Positions 54,246 to 64,000 of a stretch of DNA of 64,000 bases are shown here, in pieces. The translations under genes and the position numbers were made by a program. The notes beneath the pieces are model-generated. The model saw only the letters and a list, made by a program, of their open reading frames with translations. It had not been told where the DNA came from and ran no database searches. Location of the stretch: NCBI RefSeq assembly GCF_000250655.1, contig NC_016935.1, positions 7,830,001 to 7,894,000 of the forward strand. Direction: 5' to 3'. The stretch comes from Paenibacillus mucilaginosus 3016 (GTDB lineage Bacteria; Bacillota; Bacilli; Paenibacillales; NBRC-103111). How positions within the stretch are numbered: the stretch's first letter is position 1; every line of letters begins with the position of its first letter.

Positions 54246-57200
54246 TCAAAATAAGAACGAAAAATCTGTACTCGACAAAAAAGGAACTTGCCCAAATATT
54301 AACCCAGACTCCCCTTGAAGCCTAGCAGCCAAGTGCCCCTTTCCAAGTAACTTCTCCGCCCCTTTTTCACCAAGGGAAATCTCAGAGGTTCCTACACTCT
54401 CGACCCGCAATATTAACCGATTCCCCAAGTTATCCCTTAACTGAACCGGCAATACGTTTGCGTCAGGTCGTTGAGCAGCAAATATCAAGTGTATGCCCGC
54501 GGCGCGAGCTTTAACCCCTAGTCGCTGAACAATGGAGGAGACTGCACTCTTATATTCATCAACAAGCATCCATTCGGCGAACTCGTCGTGAATTAGGAAA
54601 ATAAGGGGAAGCTTTTCGCCATCCGATACTACTTTCGCATTATAATCTTTCAAGTTATTCACTTTGATTTCTTTAAATTTCTGATACCTGTCATTCATCT
54701 CAACGACAAGATCCTCAAGTATCTGCGTAGCTTTGCCCTGATCATCAATGATACCTTCAACAAGATGTGGAAGATCAGCAAGATGCATGTAGTCGACACC
54801 GTACTTAGGATCAATTAAAAAAATGTGTGCTAGATCCTTACTATTCGTTACACATATATCCAATATGAGGTTTTGAAGCAACACCGATTTACCACTTCCC
54901 GTTGCACCAGCTATAAGGGTATGTGGTGCATGTTGAGCTCCGCCCTCAAACTCGCCACCGAGATTTAAATACAGGAGCTCACCATCAATCTCTTTCACAC
55001 CAATGACAAAGCTCATGTTTAGACCCGATGCATTAGTCTGTACCTTTCTTACTTTCCACACATCAGCTAACGAAATACTTTGTCGTTGTGGACGAGCCAA
55101 GGAAACAACGATTTCACCAGGTTGTGCCATTATATTTATTACACTAAGGGCATGCGTCGTAAGAAGCATGGATCTTTTTTTCTCGATATCATCAACCCTT
55201 AATTGATCAGACCCTTTTAACCTTATGACAACGGCATTTGGGGTCAAACGATGCCCAATAACCTTGGCCTGCAGGTTATAACTTATTAATGCGAGTCTTA
55301 GTTTATTTACTGTTTCATTAACCCACGATTGATCCTCATTACTTTCCTCAGTGCCTTGGGCATTTTGCTGAATCCAATTAGCTAATTGAGGACTAGCCCA
55401 TGATATCTCGGGGTTGTTTTCATTACCTGTCTCGACATCATCTACTACTTCTGCGATATCAGCTTTATCAGCTTCATCTGTATCTGTATCTGCCGCGGCC
55501 ACCTCAGAGCCAATCTTCGCTTCTACTTCTTCAGAGGTCCTAGGCAGTATGCTTTGATTGGAACTCTCCCCATTGTAACTCGCAGCAACAAAGTTAATTC
55601 TAGGTGCGGGTACCTTGGCTTCACAAAGTTCCCATGGCTTGCTATCATCTAACTTCTCACGAATTGAGATAATAGACTCTCCTTTGTGATACGCCAACAC
55701 TAGTTCTCTTACTAGATCCCTAGTAAACACTTCTTGGTAGCATTTTTTAGCATTAGTAATAGGAACTCTTTCGCTATCTAATGCAATATCAGGTAGAGTG
55801 GACAAGAATACATGGGAGTATCCTTTAATCTCAATAGGAATATCTCCATTACGAATCCCCTCTCTCAATTCTTCAACAGTGAATGGTGCTCCTGGAGGTA
55901 ATTCAATACCGTCATTTAACATGTCGCTCAATCTAGACAACCATAAATCCCGATCAAGTCTTCCTGGATCACCAAAAAGTGCGTTATCCATTCTCGTTAC
56001 GGTATCACGTAACTGTTTTGAGGAATTCTTTTTCGCTTCGGAAACACCTTTAGCATCGACATATTTCGCTTCAGATACGAATACTTGTAGTTGTGGTTTG
56101 TTATCCACCATTTTAGGTTCTAAAGCTAGTATATCCGCAATTTGTTCCTCTTTTTGTCCAAGCCATGTTGCATAATCGTCCAAGAAAAACCAACCAGTAG
56201 CTTGCTCTTTTTCCATTTCAGATTGGAGAATTGCTTTACTTAATACAACTCCGATTAATTCACCCGCAAATACTCCACGCTTTGCTGCACGGAGTACAAT
56301 ATCACCCGAGATCGCATTCGCATCTTCGATAAAACGATCTGTAAGCTGTACTAAATCGTTGTCTGATAACCCTAAATTTAGAGCATTTAATCGTCTTTTT
56401 ACTAATACATTAAGCAAATTCAATTGCGATTTTGATGAGACAACTATATTTGAGCCATGAGATTTATTGTGTTGGTACTTGATAACTTTAACACCTAAGT
56501 TTCTCAGTTGCCTACGCTCTAATAGTTCATCATAATTGACTACCCATTCACCGAGCTTATGTGCCTCGTCGAATATAGCCTTAACTTTTTCATTCTGAAA
56601 AGATATTTGTCTCGCTGGTAGGAAGAATGTTCCTGGGCTAACATCTTTTCCTTTCACTACGGAGTAAACCGATGAAAGATAAGACCAACCAACAGACGGT
56701 TGACTTGGACATGCTAGATATACAGTTGATTTAAGTTCATCTTTGGCCGCGGAGCGTCTCTTCGCCCACCGAGGAGGGTAATGATTAAGGAGCTCGGGAA
56801 TCTGCCTAACCCTTACTTCATCCCATTCAAGATTCGCTTGCCTTGAGATGACATCTTGCAAGAAGACAATATCTGCCGCCTTTCCTTCTTTTGGATCCAA
56901 TGAAGTTGCTTCATGTGCCATGACACCTACACGCAAACGTGCCATAAAGTCACGAGTTACTTCACTTGCTACAAAAGAGTCAGCATCACTATCCGTATTC
57001 TCGATCATTTTCATATACAATTCATTTAATTTATTTGTATCCCGATGTCTCAAGATAACTTGACAACGAACCTCATCCTCAGCTTCATGCATTGTGGCCA
57101 ATGAATTCACAATTGTCTCTGGTAGTCTTGTAGAATCACAATTGTACAGGACTAAGCTTAGATTGGTCTTTTCATGAGGTTGAAGATCTAAATAACGTTC

Positions 57201-59555
57201 AACAAGACTCAGCAGCTTAAGACTTGCTTCTTTAGGATCCTCATTGGTCTGCATATCTACATCATCACGCACAGGACATTCCATTAAGGTGTAATCATTC
57301 TTAGCATCCGTAATCGAAAGAAGTACCGGTTCCTGGCCCTTATAACCTACTGCTACTTCTGGATAGTAAGGGCTTAAAATTTCATCTTTGAGGTCTGTGA
57401 AGAATAACCGTTGATCCCCAAAGTCTACTTGATCTGTAGTCAAGACATAATTAATTAATCCAATGACTTGTCGAGCTTTCACGGATTTAGCAGCCATACG
57501 CATTGGGTGCCATGGGGCTATTATAGTCATAGGTTTGTTCTTATCCCCATCCACCCTCACATTGCCAATACTCATAACCGGCTGTATGATATCAATCCGA
57601 TTCTTATCTCCCAACGCATACTCTTGTAAGGAACGCAAAAACTTATCGTACAACTCACTTTGTTCAATCAATGACTCCGAACTAATACCATCTACTAGCC
57701 AATCATTTATAGATTGCTTATATTTAACCGAGAAATAATTCCAGGTTTCTTTAAGAGCATCATAATCCCTTTGTGAGAGTCTTTCCTCTTCAAATGATTT
57801 CTTTAAATTATTTAGAATCACTTTTTGCAGATCCGTTGTCTTCGCGTAAACTCCAACTAAAGAACCTCTATCTTGGCCGAACACTGCTTGAATTGTACCA
57901 ACATCGCTTAAAGATAATCCTTGAAGTTTTCCTTTTTTACTTACAGGATTCTGGGACACACTTGAATAGGAGAACGGATGCTCTGCTAATCGCTTCAGAT
58001 CATCATGAAGTTCCAGTCCAATCTCCAACGGATTGCCTTGCCAAATGAGCTTTACTTCATTTTTTTGCTTTGTTCCTTGCAAATCGTGGTAAGTAAGCTC
58101 AATATAAAATGCAATTTGAATGGCGGTTTTAGCCGTTGAAGTATTCTTTTTGTAATTATTTTTCTCTCTCGACTCTTTAACTAATTGATCGTACTTAAAT
58201 AAATGATAAGTCTCCCAATTCACTTGCCAATTTGTTAATTTCTCCAGCCCTCTATACACATTGCAGAAGTATAATCCTACATCTTCATTTAAGTCCAACC
58301 AGGACTTCTTACTGGTCGTCTTCTGAGTACGAATCTTTAGGGTCTTTTCCCCATTAAAACTATCGCACTGTGTAAAAAGTCGTTCAGTTGCTTCTAATAA
58401 CCCAACTAAAAAATCAGTACATTCGATCGCCTTTCCATAAACATATCTGTCCCACTCAGCCTTAAGAGCCTTGTCCGTCTCTAAATTATGTCTGTGTTTA
58501 TCATAAAAATCCTTATCTTCCTCAGTAGCTTCCTTAGCTTTCCTCTTATTGAAAAGTTCGTTGAGATTATTTAAATAGGTGATTTCTTCATCCGTAAGGG
58601 TATCAGGAAACTCATCCTCATATAGTTGTCGAGTTTTTTCCGCCAAATTTATTTTCATTGGCTTCAACTCAAAAAATAATAAGTTAACTTTGTCCGATTC
58701 CCATTCTAATTCAGAAAGATTTTCGGCAGCAGCAGACCAATTAACATCCGATTCAATGAACAATTCCATAATTGGTTGAATAGACGGATCGATCTGGCTC
58801 TTTACTTTTTCGTAAGATGCCAAAACTTCATTATTCTCGATAATTTGTCGATTAGGGTGTTGCTTATATAAATAACAAGCTCTTTTGGTATACGCTTCTA
58901 CAAACATCTTTTTCCATCGACTTGCATGACCTAATGCACTTGCAGGTATAGCATCAAAATAAAAGGAATCTCGAGGGATACGAAGAGCAGGCAAAGCCCA
59001 ACCAAGTGCCCGAATTACAGGAACACTATCCTCAGCAATTGTTTCACGAACCTTTACAACAAATTCGCTAAATTCCTCAAGACTGCATTCATTGGCTTCT
59101 TGCAGCCCCTTTAAGGCTTGTTGCCAATATTTTTTCTGTTCATCACTTAAGGGTAGATCTTTGCTTGCTACTTGAACCCAGATGTCTGGTTGACTCTTTA
59201 AATCGCCTGCTCCAACTCTTGCAATATCTCTTAATGATTGTCCTTGATCATCATTCGTGTTTGCTAATAATATAGCCGGTTTATCACAGGAAGCGTTTCT
59301 CCAGTATGTTGTCTTCTCATCCGTAACCATATCTTCTGATAACCCGCTGCCGTCAACTAATTTCCGAGGAACCTTAATAGCTAATGTCGAGGATAGTAAC
59401 ACATCCTGACTAATCGTCTTACATATATTGGAGACCTGATCTCCTGTCAGTCGATCCAATAAAAAGCGAGCCACACCCTCTTCAGATTGGCCATTTTGTA
59501 ATTGTCGACGTAGATACTCGGTTGCTACTTGTCCAATTAGCTCTAGTTGATTCAT
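54246..59555 (-). CDS. dptH: Phosphorothioation-dependent restriction protein DptH (FtsK-like ATPase)
   Basis: The product from the ATG at 59555 is 1769 residues. The C-terminal 300 residues form an FtsK/HerA-like motor: Walker A LIAGATGSGKSVLLQN, IFLIDPKYGVDYMHL, Walker B LPLIFLIHDEFAEWM, and GIHLIFAAQRPDANVLP. The long N-terminal part has no motif I can assign. Length, motor and position after dptF and dptG identify DptH, the translocase of Dnd-associated restriction. The dptG stop and this ATG overlap by one base (TGATG), with GGGAGG 11 bases upstream. The gene is AT-rich. Confidence 0.88.
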   Translation of the reverse strand: MNQLELIGQVATEYLRRQLQNGQSEEGVARFLLDRLTGDQVSNICKTISQDVLLSSTLAIKVPRKLVDGSGLSEDMVTDEKTTYWRNASCDKPAILLANTNDDQGQSLRDIARVGAGDLKSQPDIWVQVASKDLPLSDEQKKYWQQALKGLQEANECSLEEFSEFVVKVRETIAEDSVPVIRALGWALPALRIPRDSFYFDAIPASALGHASRWKKMFVEAYTKRACYLYKQHPNRQIIENNEVLASYEKVKSQIDPSIQPIMELFIESDVNWSAAAENLSELEWESDKVNLLFFELKPMKINLAEKTRQLYEDEFPDTLTDEEITYLNNLNELFNKRKAKEATEEDKDFYDKHRHNLETDKALKAEWDRYVYGKAIECTDFLVGLLEATERLFTQCDSFNGEKTLKIRTQKTTSKKSWLDLNEDVGLYFCNVYRGLEKLTNWQVNWETYHLFKYDQLVKESREKNNYKKNTSTAKTAIQIAFYIELTYHDLQGTKQKNEVKLIWQGNPLEIGLELHDDLKRLAEHPFSYSSVSQNPVSKKGKLQGLSLSDVGTIQAVFGQDRGSLVGVYAKTTDLQKVILNNLKKSFEEERLSQRDYDALKETWNYFSVKYKQSINDWLVDGISSESLIEQSELYDKFLRSLQEYALGDKNRIDIIQPVMSIGNVRVDGDKNKPMTIIAPWHPMRMAAKSVKARQVIGLINYVLTTDQVDFGDQRLFFTDLKDEILSPYYPEVAVGYKGQEPVLLSITDAKNDYTLMECPVRDDVDMQTNEDPKEASLKLLSLVERYLDLQPHEKTNLSLVLYNCDSTRLPETIVNSLATMHEAEDEVRCQVILRHRDTNKLNELYMKMIENTDSDADSFVASEVTRDFMARLRVGVMAHEATSLDPKEGKAADIVFLQDVISRQANLEWDEVRVRQIPELLNHYPPRWAKRRSAAKDELKSTVYLACPSQPSVGWSYLSSVYSVVKGKDVSPGTFFLPARQISFQNEKVKAIFDEAHKLGEWVVNYDELLERRQLRNLGVKVIKYQHNKSHGSNIVVSSKSQLNLLNVLVKRRLNALNLGLSDNDLVQLTDRFIEDANAISGDIVLRAAKRGVFAGELIGVVLSKAILQSEMEKEQATGWFFLDDYATWLGQKEEQIADILALEPKMVDNKPQLQVFVSEAKYVDAKGVSEAKKNSSKQLRDTVTRMDNALFGDPGRLDRDLWLSRLSDMLNDGIELPPGAPFTVEELREGIRNGDIPIEIKGYSHVFLSTLPDIALDSERVPITNAKKCYQEVFTRDLVRELVLAYHKGESIISIREKLDDSKPWELCEAKVPAPRINFVAASYNGESSNQSILPRTSEEVEAKIGSEVAAADTDTDEADKADIAEVVDDVETGNENNPEISWASPQLANWIQQNAQGTEESNEDQSWVNETVNKLRLALISYNLQAKVIGHRLTPNAVVIRLKGSDQLRVDDIEKKRSMLLTTHALSVINIMAQPGEIVVSLARPQRQSISLADVWKVRKVQTNASGLNMSFVIGVKEIDGELLYLNLGGEFEGGAQHAPHTLIAGATGSGKSVLLQNLILDICVTNSKDLAHIFLIDPKYGVDYMHLADLPHLVEGIIDDQGKATQILEDLVVEMNDRYQKFKEIKVNNLKDYNAKVVSDGEKLPLIFLIHDEFAEWMLVDEYKSAVSSIVQRLGVKARAAGIHLIFAAQRPDANVLPVQLRDNLGNRLILRVESVGTSEISLGEKGAEKLLGKGHLAARLQGESGLIFGQVPFLSSTDFSFLF

Positions 59556-61087
59556 CAGTGTGTTTCCTCCCGAGTTCCAAAGGGATTTTCTACATATGCG
59601 CAAGCATCGGATAGTCTACGTAGTAATCCCATACTCGCTAGTCGTTGCTCAAGACGCCTTGCATTGTCAGAGAATGCTTCTAAGTCAGCCCTACCAGCTT
59701 CCGTTAGTGCTAAAGCCTGTTTATCACCTATAATAAAACCATATTTTTCATACAGCTTATCTAAGAAGTCTTGAAATTCCATTCTTTTTGGAACAACACA
59801 TAATACCAAAGATTTTAGTAATATATCCTGAGGGGCATACCGTAGCCTCCGAGCTCCCCTTCTAGAAGACAGTCCAATCTCTTTTCCCCAAACCCCGTGG
59901 AATTTATCTACATGTTGCTTATGTCTACTAATCGCGGCAGCAACAAATTTATTAATCAAGTCATCCGGAGAATTAGCAGAATCGATTTCATTTTCTTTAG
60001 GCCATTTATATTCATTATTAAGCAAAGAGATTGCTTCAGTTATATCCGTTAATTGTCCCCAAGCTTCTGTTTGAACAATCTGTCTGATATAGGCCTCTAC
60101 CGCGCGCCGCGACAAATTGTTGTGTTCTGTAAATGAATCTGAAGATAGCTCTCTAATAATTGATTTCTTTGGAGATACGATTTCTAATACAAATGATAAT
60201 TTTGTTTCATCCTTCAAAACAGCTTTTGCCCGATTTAGACTATATAAGATCATATGCAATCCCGTAATATTCACAAGGTGAGGAATTACGTCATATTTTG
60301 GAATGTTGCTTTCTAATAAACTCAACCAGTCGTCGGCTAACTCTTGATATTCCGGTAAATCTAAATATGGTAAATAAGCCCCTGATCTTACTGTAGATGA
60401 GTTTATTGTCTCTTTAGGTTCTAAAGCAGCAACCAAACGGTTAAATTTATTTGTTGCATTTAGAACACTCTTTTGTAAGTTTGAGATGATCTCAGGCCCT
60501 CTACCACTTCTGGCCAACATTAAATACAGCAGTTCCCCAGTTCTACCAAAGAATCTTCGATCATTAGTAGGGGCTTTGTTTTCTTTTACATTTAGGTCTT
60601 CATATAAGCAATTGGGACCATATGGGAAAATAAATTGAGAACTCCATCTTTTATTGTTTTCTCCCTCTATGGTGGTTTCTTTTAGAAATTGTACTACTGA
60701 AGCGAAATCTTCAAACTTAGGGAATCGTTTCTCTAAATATGTAAAGTCTGCGTTGATGATTCCGGCCTGCCCTTTACCCATCACTTCATACCACTGCGCC
60801 CAAGCTTCTTTATCATCATACTTATATCTGCTGGCTATTAATGATAATTGGGGATTATTGAACAAGATGTTTCGCAAATATAATCTCGACTTGGGTAAGT
60901 AAGCTAATTTGTTCGGTTCAACTTCCATTAATGCGTTCCCTGCATCTAGTTCAGCTTGAAGTACATTTAAAAATTCCATAAAACAAAGCCATGGAGTCTG
61001 CTCATCGTATAACCGATGCCCCCAAATAGCCTCATCTACCCACATATCTGAATCAATTTTAGTTGGATATGGAAGTCTATTATTCAT
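59555..61087 (-). CDS. dptG: Phosphorothioation-dependent restriction protein DptG
   Basis: The 510-residue protein has no catalytic motif visible to me; it is helical, with segments such as WGHRLYDEQTPWLCFMEFLN near the start and LMLARSGRGPEIISNLQ near residue 195. Identification rests on position between dptF and dptH, on length and on the family's usual order. It overlaps dptF by 8 nt and dptH by one base, so all three are coupled and probably made in fixed ratio. Confidence 0.82.
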   Translation of the reverse strand: MNNRLPYPTKIDSDMWVDEAIWGHRLYDEQTPWLCFMEFLNVLQAELDAGNALMEVEPNKLAYLPKSRLYLRNILFNNPQLSLIASRYKYDDKEAWAQWYEVMGKGQAGIINADFTYLEKRFPKFEDFASVVQFLKETTIEGENNKRWSSQFIFPYGPNCLYEDLNVKENKAPTNDRRFFGRTGELLYLMLARSGRGPEIISNLQKSVLNATNKFNRLVAALEPKETINSSTVRSGAYLPYLDLPEYQELADDWLSLLESNIPKYDVIPHLVNITGLHMILYSLNRAKAVLKDETKLSFVLEIVSPKKSIIRELSSDSFTEHNNLSRRAVEAYIRQIVQTEAWGQLTDITEAISLLNNEYKWPKENEIDSANSPDDLINKFVAAAISRHKQHVDKFHGVWGKEIGLSSRRGARRLRYAPQDILLKSLVLCVVPKRMEFQDFLDKLYEKYGFIIGDKQALALTEAGRADLEAFSDNARRLEQRLASMGLLRRLSDACAYVENPFGTREETH

Positions 61088-62918
61088 TGTAATTTACCTC
61101 TACGATTCTGTCGTCTATTAAACCATCGGGAGTGAGTCGAATAATTCTAAAGGATAGATCACTCTCATTATCCAGATCTTCCTCATCTAATTTACGACGC
61201 AGTTCTAATTGTTTCAGAAGTTTACTCTTGAATCCCAGAAGGTCTTCGTAACATTCCCGTGAAAAACTACCTGGCAACGCACCTTCAGCTACTCGCGATA
61301 GGAACTCGTATCGAACTAGTTGTAATGGTAATTCAACAGCATCAACAGAGGGAGAAAGCCTTACTTCGATAACAAGCTTTCCAAATTGATTTATTTTTAT
61401 CTGCATACTTTCTCCGCGCTTTTTGGGAACTGAAATACTTTCTTCAAATATTCTACTAACCTTAGCCTGCGAGTGACTCCCAGATGTGGCCAATATCAAT
61501 TCATCATTGTTCTTAGCCAATAACCCTGTAAAAATACGGTTTAAACCTTGAGATATTCTTGAAGTGATCGGTGTTGCTACTTTACCATTCTTAGATACTC
61601 TGTATACGTCAGATAAAAATTCACCAGCGAATTGAAAGGTTGTAAGATGCCAAAGTTTAAGCTCTTCCTCTTTATCCCTAGGAATTACAAAAAACAATCT
61701 TTGTCTCTGAGAACGTAGTGAATTCAAAAAGGCTTCACCACTATCCGGCACACCTTCTAAATAATTTTTTTGATTCGCCCGAAAAGTCTGGTCAGCGCCG
61801 AAGTATGTGTCATTGAGTACAAGCTCTTCATAATACGAATACAAATCTGGGTCATCTGCGCCAAAAATCAAAATATTATCGATCGTATTGCTTGTCTCAT
61901 AGCCAATTCCGAATTTGCCCAAAGCTACAAATACATCTGTTGACTCACGACGTCTTTCCGTAAGATTCTCACCTAGAATATTTCGATAAATACTTGCGAA
62001 CGATGTTCTATTGTCGCCTACTATTTTTACTGCATCCGAACACGACATAAGCCTATCCTTAGCTTCGGGATGACCTAAAAGCATGTTTGATACTAAAAGA
62101 AGCAACTGTCTTATTGGAAGATGTACGCCGTTTAACTCGCATAATTCCAAGAGATCGGTAACTCTAGAACGGATAAGTTTATCGTCCTTGTTACCTTCTA
62201 GTCTTATTCGATTTTCCCAAATTGGACATTTATTTCCGGTTTGATCATCTTCTCTCAAAGAGCAGTTATTACAATCATTCCAGCCTGGGTGCTGCAATAC
62301 AACGTCTACAATTTGAGGAAATAGTCTTGCAGCGCTTATTTGACTTAAATTAAACAATTTCAAATTGAAGCTGCTTTTTTCTTTTATCTCAGAAACCAGC
62401 AAATCCTCTACACAGTCTTTTACGAGCTCGGTCTGATGGTCAGAATCAATATGTTTCCACGCTTCAATTAGTTGGCCATCGTTTGCAGCAATTAAAAAAA
62501 CATTACTATCATCAGAATTAAGAACAGAAGTTACAAATTGTTTTAGGATACCTCTATCTTCATCCTTAAGTTCACTGAGATCTTTTATAACAAATAATTT
62601 TTTTGAGCTTGGCAGCACTAGTTCTTTAACCTTATCATCGTTTTGCCATACTTCTAATGCCCCATTCAGCGATAACCAAATCTCCCTACAGTTATACGTT
62701 TTTCCATCCCCAGCTGTACCCGTTAAAATTACTGACTTAGGGTTGTTTGAGTTGAAATTTTCAACAAGCTCATCTAAATATACCGATTCTATAATAATAG
62801 GTTGAATATTTTTACGTTTTATTATTCTGTGAATCGCTTCATCATACATATTATCATTACGGGGAATTGGTCCATATTGCCTAAGAAAGCTAATCCAATC
62901 AGATTGATAAATAGACAT
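61080..62918 (-). CDS. dptF: Phosphorothioation-dependent restriction protein DptF (ATPase)
   Basis: From the ATG at 62918 (behind GGGTGGGAG) the protein is 612 residues. It has a P-loop VILTGTAGDGKTYNCRE near residue 65 and an ATPase core with LFVIKDLSELKDEDRG and VFLIAANDGQLIEAW as Walker B-like and sensor segments. A Cys cluster CNNCSLREDDQTGNKC near residue 215 could bind zinc. DptF is the ATPase partner in the restriction complex that cuts DNA lacking phosphorothioate marks. It follows the PD-(D/E)XK-like gene by about 30 bp. Confidence 0.88.
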   Translation of the reverse strand: MSIYQSDWISFLRQYGPIPRNDNMYDEAIHRIIKRKNIQPIIIESVYLDELVENFNSNNPKSVILTGTAGDGKTYNCREIWLSLNGALEVWQNDDKVKELVLPSSKKLFVIKDLSELKDEDRGILKQFVTSVLNSDDSNVFLIAANDGQLIEAWKHIDSDHQTELVKDCVEDLLVSEIKEKSSFNLKLFNLSQISAARLFPQIVDVVLQHPGWNDCNNCSLREDDQTGNKCPIWENRIRLEGNKDDKLIRSRVTDLLELCELNGVHLPIRQLLLLVSNMLLGHPEAKDRLMSCSDAVKIVGDNRTSFASIYRNILGENLTERRRESTDVFVALGKFGIGYETSNTIDNILIFGADDPDLYSYYEELVLNDTYFGADQTFRANQKNYLEGVPDSGEAFLNSLRSQRQRLFFVIPRDKEEELKLWHLTTFQFAGEFLSDVYRVSKNGKVATPITSRISQGLNRIFTGLLAKNNDELILATSGSHSQAKVSRIFEESISVPKKRGESMQIKINQFGKLVIEVRLSPSVDAVELPLQLVRYEFLSRVAEGALPGSFSRECYEDLLGFKSKLLKQLELRRKLDEEDLDNESDLSFRIIRLTPDGLIDDRIVEVNYNE

Positions 62919-62950
62919 TTTATATACTCCCACCCTCTACATAGTAAGTC

Positions 62951-63838
62951 TTATATTATTTGCTTTAAATTAAGAATTAAATGAGTATATTTCTTAACAG
63001 TTAACTCATTATAAGCAACTACTGCGAGTCTTGGATCCGGAACACTGCATTCAACAATATGATAATGTATCCCAAGAGAAGAAGTTTTCACTTTCATGTA
63101 AACCGGTACTATTGGCATATTGCTTGGGATTTTCTCTGAGATCCCTAGTACTGGATATAGTAATTTATGTTTAGCTAATGATCTGTGACTTGAATCGCTC
63201 TTCGCTTCTACCACAAATAAAACATCAACATCGTTACGTTTTTCTATAAACATGGCGTCAATTTCAACTTGTCCCCTATTATGTAGGAACTCCTCATTAT
63301 TAAGCAAAGTATGGGGTTTAAATTTAAAGGTAAACGTTGATGAACAGCCAGCCGGAGGATATATCGGTTTGACCTTATCAACACCTAATGCATAACTTAT
63401 CAGACCAGATGAAAATGCAAGATTCACATACGACTTTTCTGTTAAAGAAGGTAATAAAGAGAACACCTTCAATTGATCAAGATTCACCTCGGGAATGTAA
63501 TTAAATCCGACTGAGCTAAAAATTGAATCATCTATAAGAAAAAAATCGTCAAGTTTCCCTTCTACTACTTTTACTAAAGCAAACTGCGTCCCTGTTACCC
63601 CATGAGTTTGCCCTAATCTCATGATCATCGCCGAATGACTTTTGGCAGATGAATGAAGCCTTTCATAGGAATCTATTGAGATCGCATCCGCTGTAGCCCC
63701 TACTCTAGGGAGGTTATTGCTCTTTAGATAGTCAAGAAACGAAACTGGACCAAAAGTCGCAATACTCTGATCCACTATAGTTCTTAAGGCAGGCTCAAAC
63801 ATTCCACTTATTCCCTGTTGTTTCTCTTTCAGGTCCAT
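62951..63838 (-). CDS. PD-(D/E)XK-like nuclease candidate leading the Dpt operon
   Basis: The 295-residue protein carries GQVEIDAMFIEKRNDVDVLF followed by VVEAKSDSSHRS near residues 190-220. The E-x-D, spacing and E-A-K set matches the PD-(D/E)XK nuclease pattern (acidic residue, then E-x-K on the next strand). The N-terminal half, with LDYLKSNNLPRVGATADAIS, has no motif I recognise. It is the first gene of the island transcript visible here, 30 bp before dptF, so it may supply the DNA cleavage that DptFGH lack. Identity as a nuclease is inference from the motif. Confidence 0.6.
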   Translation of the reverse strand: MDLKEKQQGISGMFEPALRTIVDQSIATFGPVSFLDYLKSNNLPRVGATADAISIDSYERLHSSAKSHSAMIMRLGQTHGVTGTQFALVKVVEGKLDDFFLIDDSIFSSVGFNYIPEVNLDQLKVFSLLPSLTEKSYVNLAFSSGLISYALGVDKVKPIYPPAGCSSTFTFKFKPHTLLNNEEFLHNRGQVEIDAMFIEKRNDVDVLFVVEAKSDSSHRSLAKHKLLYPVLGISEKIPSNMPIVPVYMKVKTSSLGIHYHIVECSVPDPRLAVVAYNELTVKKYTHLILNLKQII

Positions 63839-64000
63839 TTGTCCCCCTGTATGTGTATGTACAATATTACATCTGTGAGGTACAAGAATTCTTTCAATCT
63901 AATTCATCGCACTCTTACTATTTATATCGTCAATTTATACTACCTCTTTTAACTATTACGAATTTTAAAATTTTATATTGTCTACTTAATACACTAATCA
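63839..64000 (-). promoter_or_regulatory. AT-rich promoter region of the Dpt operon
   Basis: On the minus strand TTGTAC begins at 63886 and a TGTAC/GTACA inverted repeat spans about 27 bp around 63860-63886, just upstream of the nuclease gene's start. It could be the promoter and an operator, for instance for the DndB-like protein. The remainder to the window end is AT-rich without a frame; dndCDE would have to lie beyond. Confidence 0.4.

Overview
The window looks like chromosomal DNA from a high-GC Paenibacillus-type Firmicute. Supporting signs are strong GGAGG ribosome binding sites, GTG/TTG starts, Bacillus-type Fur boxes, a YesM/YesN-type two-component system beside a sugar ABC transporter, stalk-domain (copper amine oxidase N-terminal-like) secreted proteins, and a xylA gene with a XylR-type operator. 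From 1 to about 51 kb the DNA is GC-rich. From about 51.4 kb to the end it becomes clearly AT-rich, which marks an acquired defence island.

Layout. 1-10.9 kb (minus strand) is a Fur-controlled operon for an NRPS-independent siderophore of the schizokinen/rhizobactin 1021 type: diaminobutyrate aminotransferase, decarboxylase, IucA-like synthetase, N-acetyltransferase, N-monooxygenase, an MFS transporter, a second IucC-like synthetase, and an AMP-forming ligase cut by the window edge. A 1.1-kb pyrimidine-rich spacer with a 24-bp satellite separates it from a divergent siderophore-binding lipoprotein gene with its own Fur box. 13.2-15.6 kb encodes an ABC-2 type ABC transporter. 15.7-20.7 kb (minus) is a fructosamine operon in the order frlC-frlA-frlB-frlD-frlR; frlA carries a one-base frameshift, and two promoters share a 19-bp element.

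20.85-24.2 kb (minus) is an apparent RNA-repair locus. Two divergent tRNA-His(GUG) genes lie just upstream of a YkuK-family RNase H-like protein, the RNA ligase RtcB, a small DIP1984-like protein, and an unannotated tRNA-like structured RNA followed by a terminator. I regard this as the most interesting candidate system in the window. Next come two small ORFs with strong ribosome binding sites and terminators, a sirtuin, xylA, a DinB-family protein, and a SEC-C protein that appears to start at ATC.

29.5-48.2 kb contains a secreted stalk-domain protein followed by decayed copies of its own 3' end, a DUF2935 protein, a sensor kinase/regulator pair with a complete sugar ABC import operon, a 112-bp tandem array of palindromes, an aldo/keto reductase, a secreted LAS-type peptidoglycan hydrolase, a SWIM zinc-finger gene broken by two homopolymer frameshifts, and an amino acid ABC importer lacking a local ATPase.

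48.3-51.1 kb holds a NERD-domain helicase and a YHYH/stalk-domain secreted protein. 51.5-63.8 kb (minus, AT-rich) is a phosphorothioation-linked restriction module: a PD-(D/E)XK-like nuclease candidate, dptF, dptG, dptH, a GIY-YIG protein, a DndB/DGQHR protein and a HEPN-motif protein. The modification genes dndCDE are not in the window. Function assignments come from reading motifs by eye and recalling family knowledge; no database search was run.
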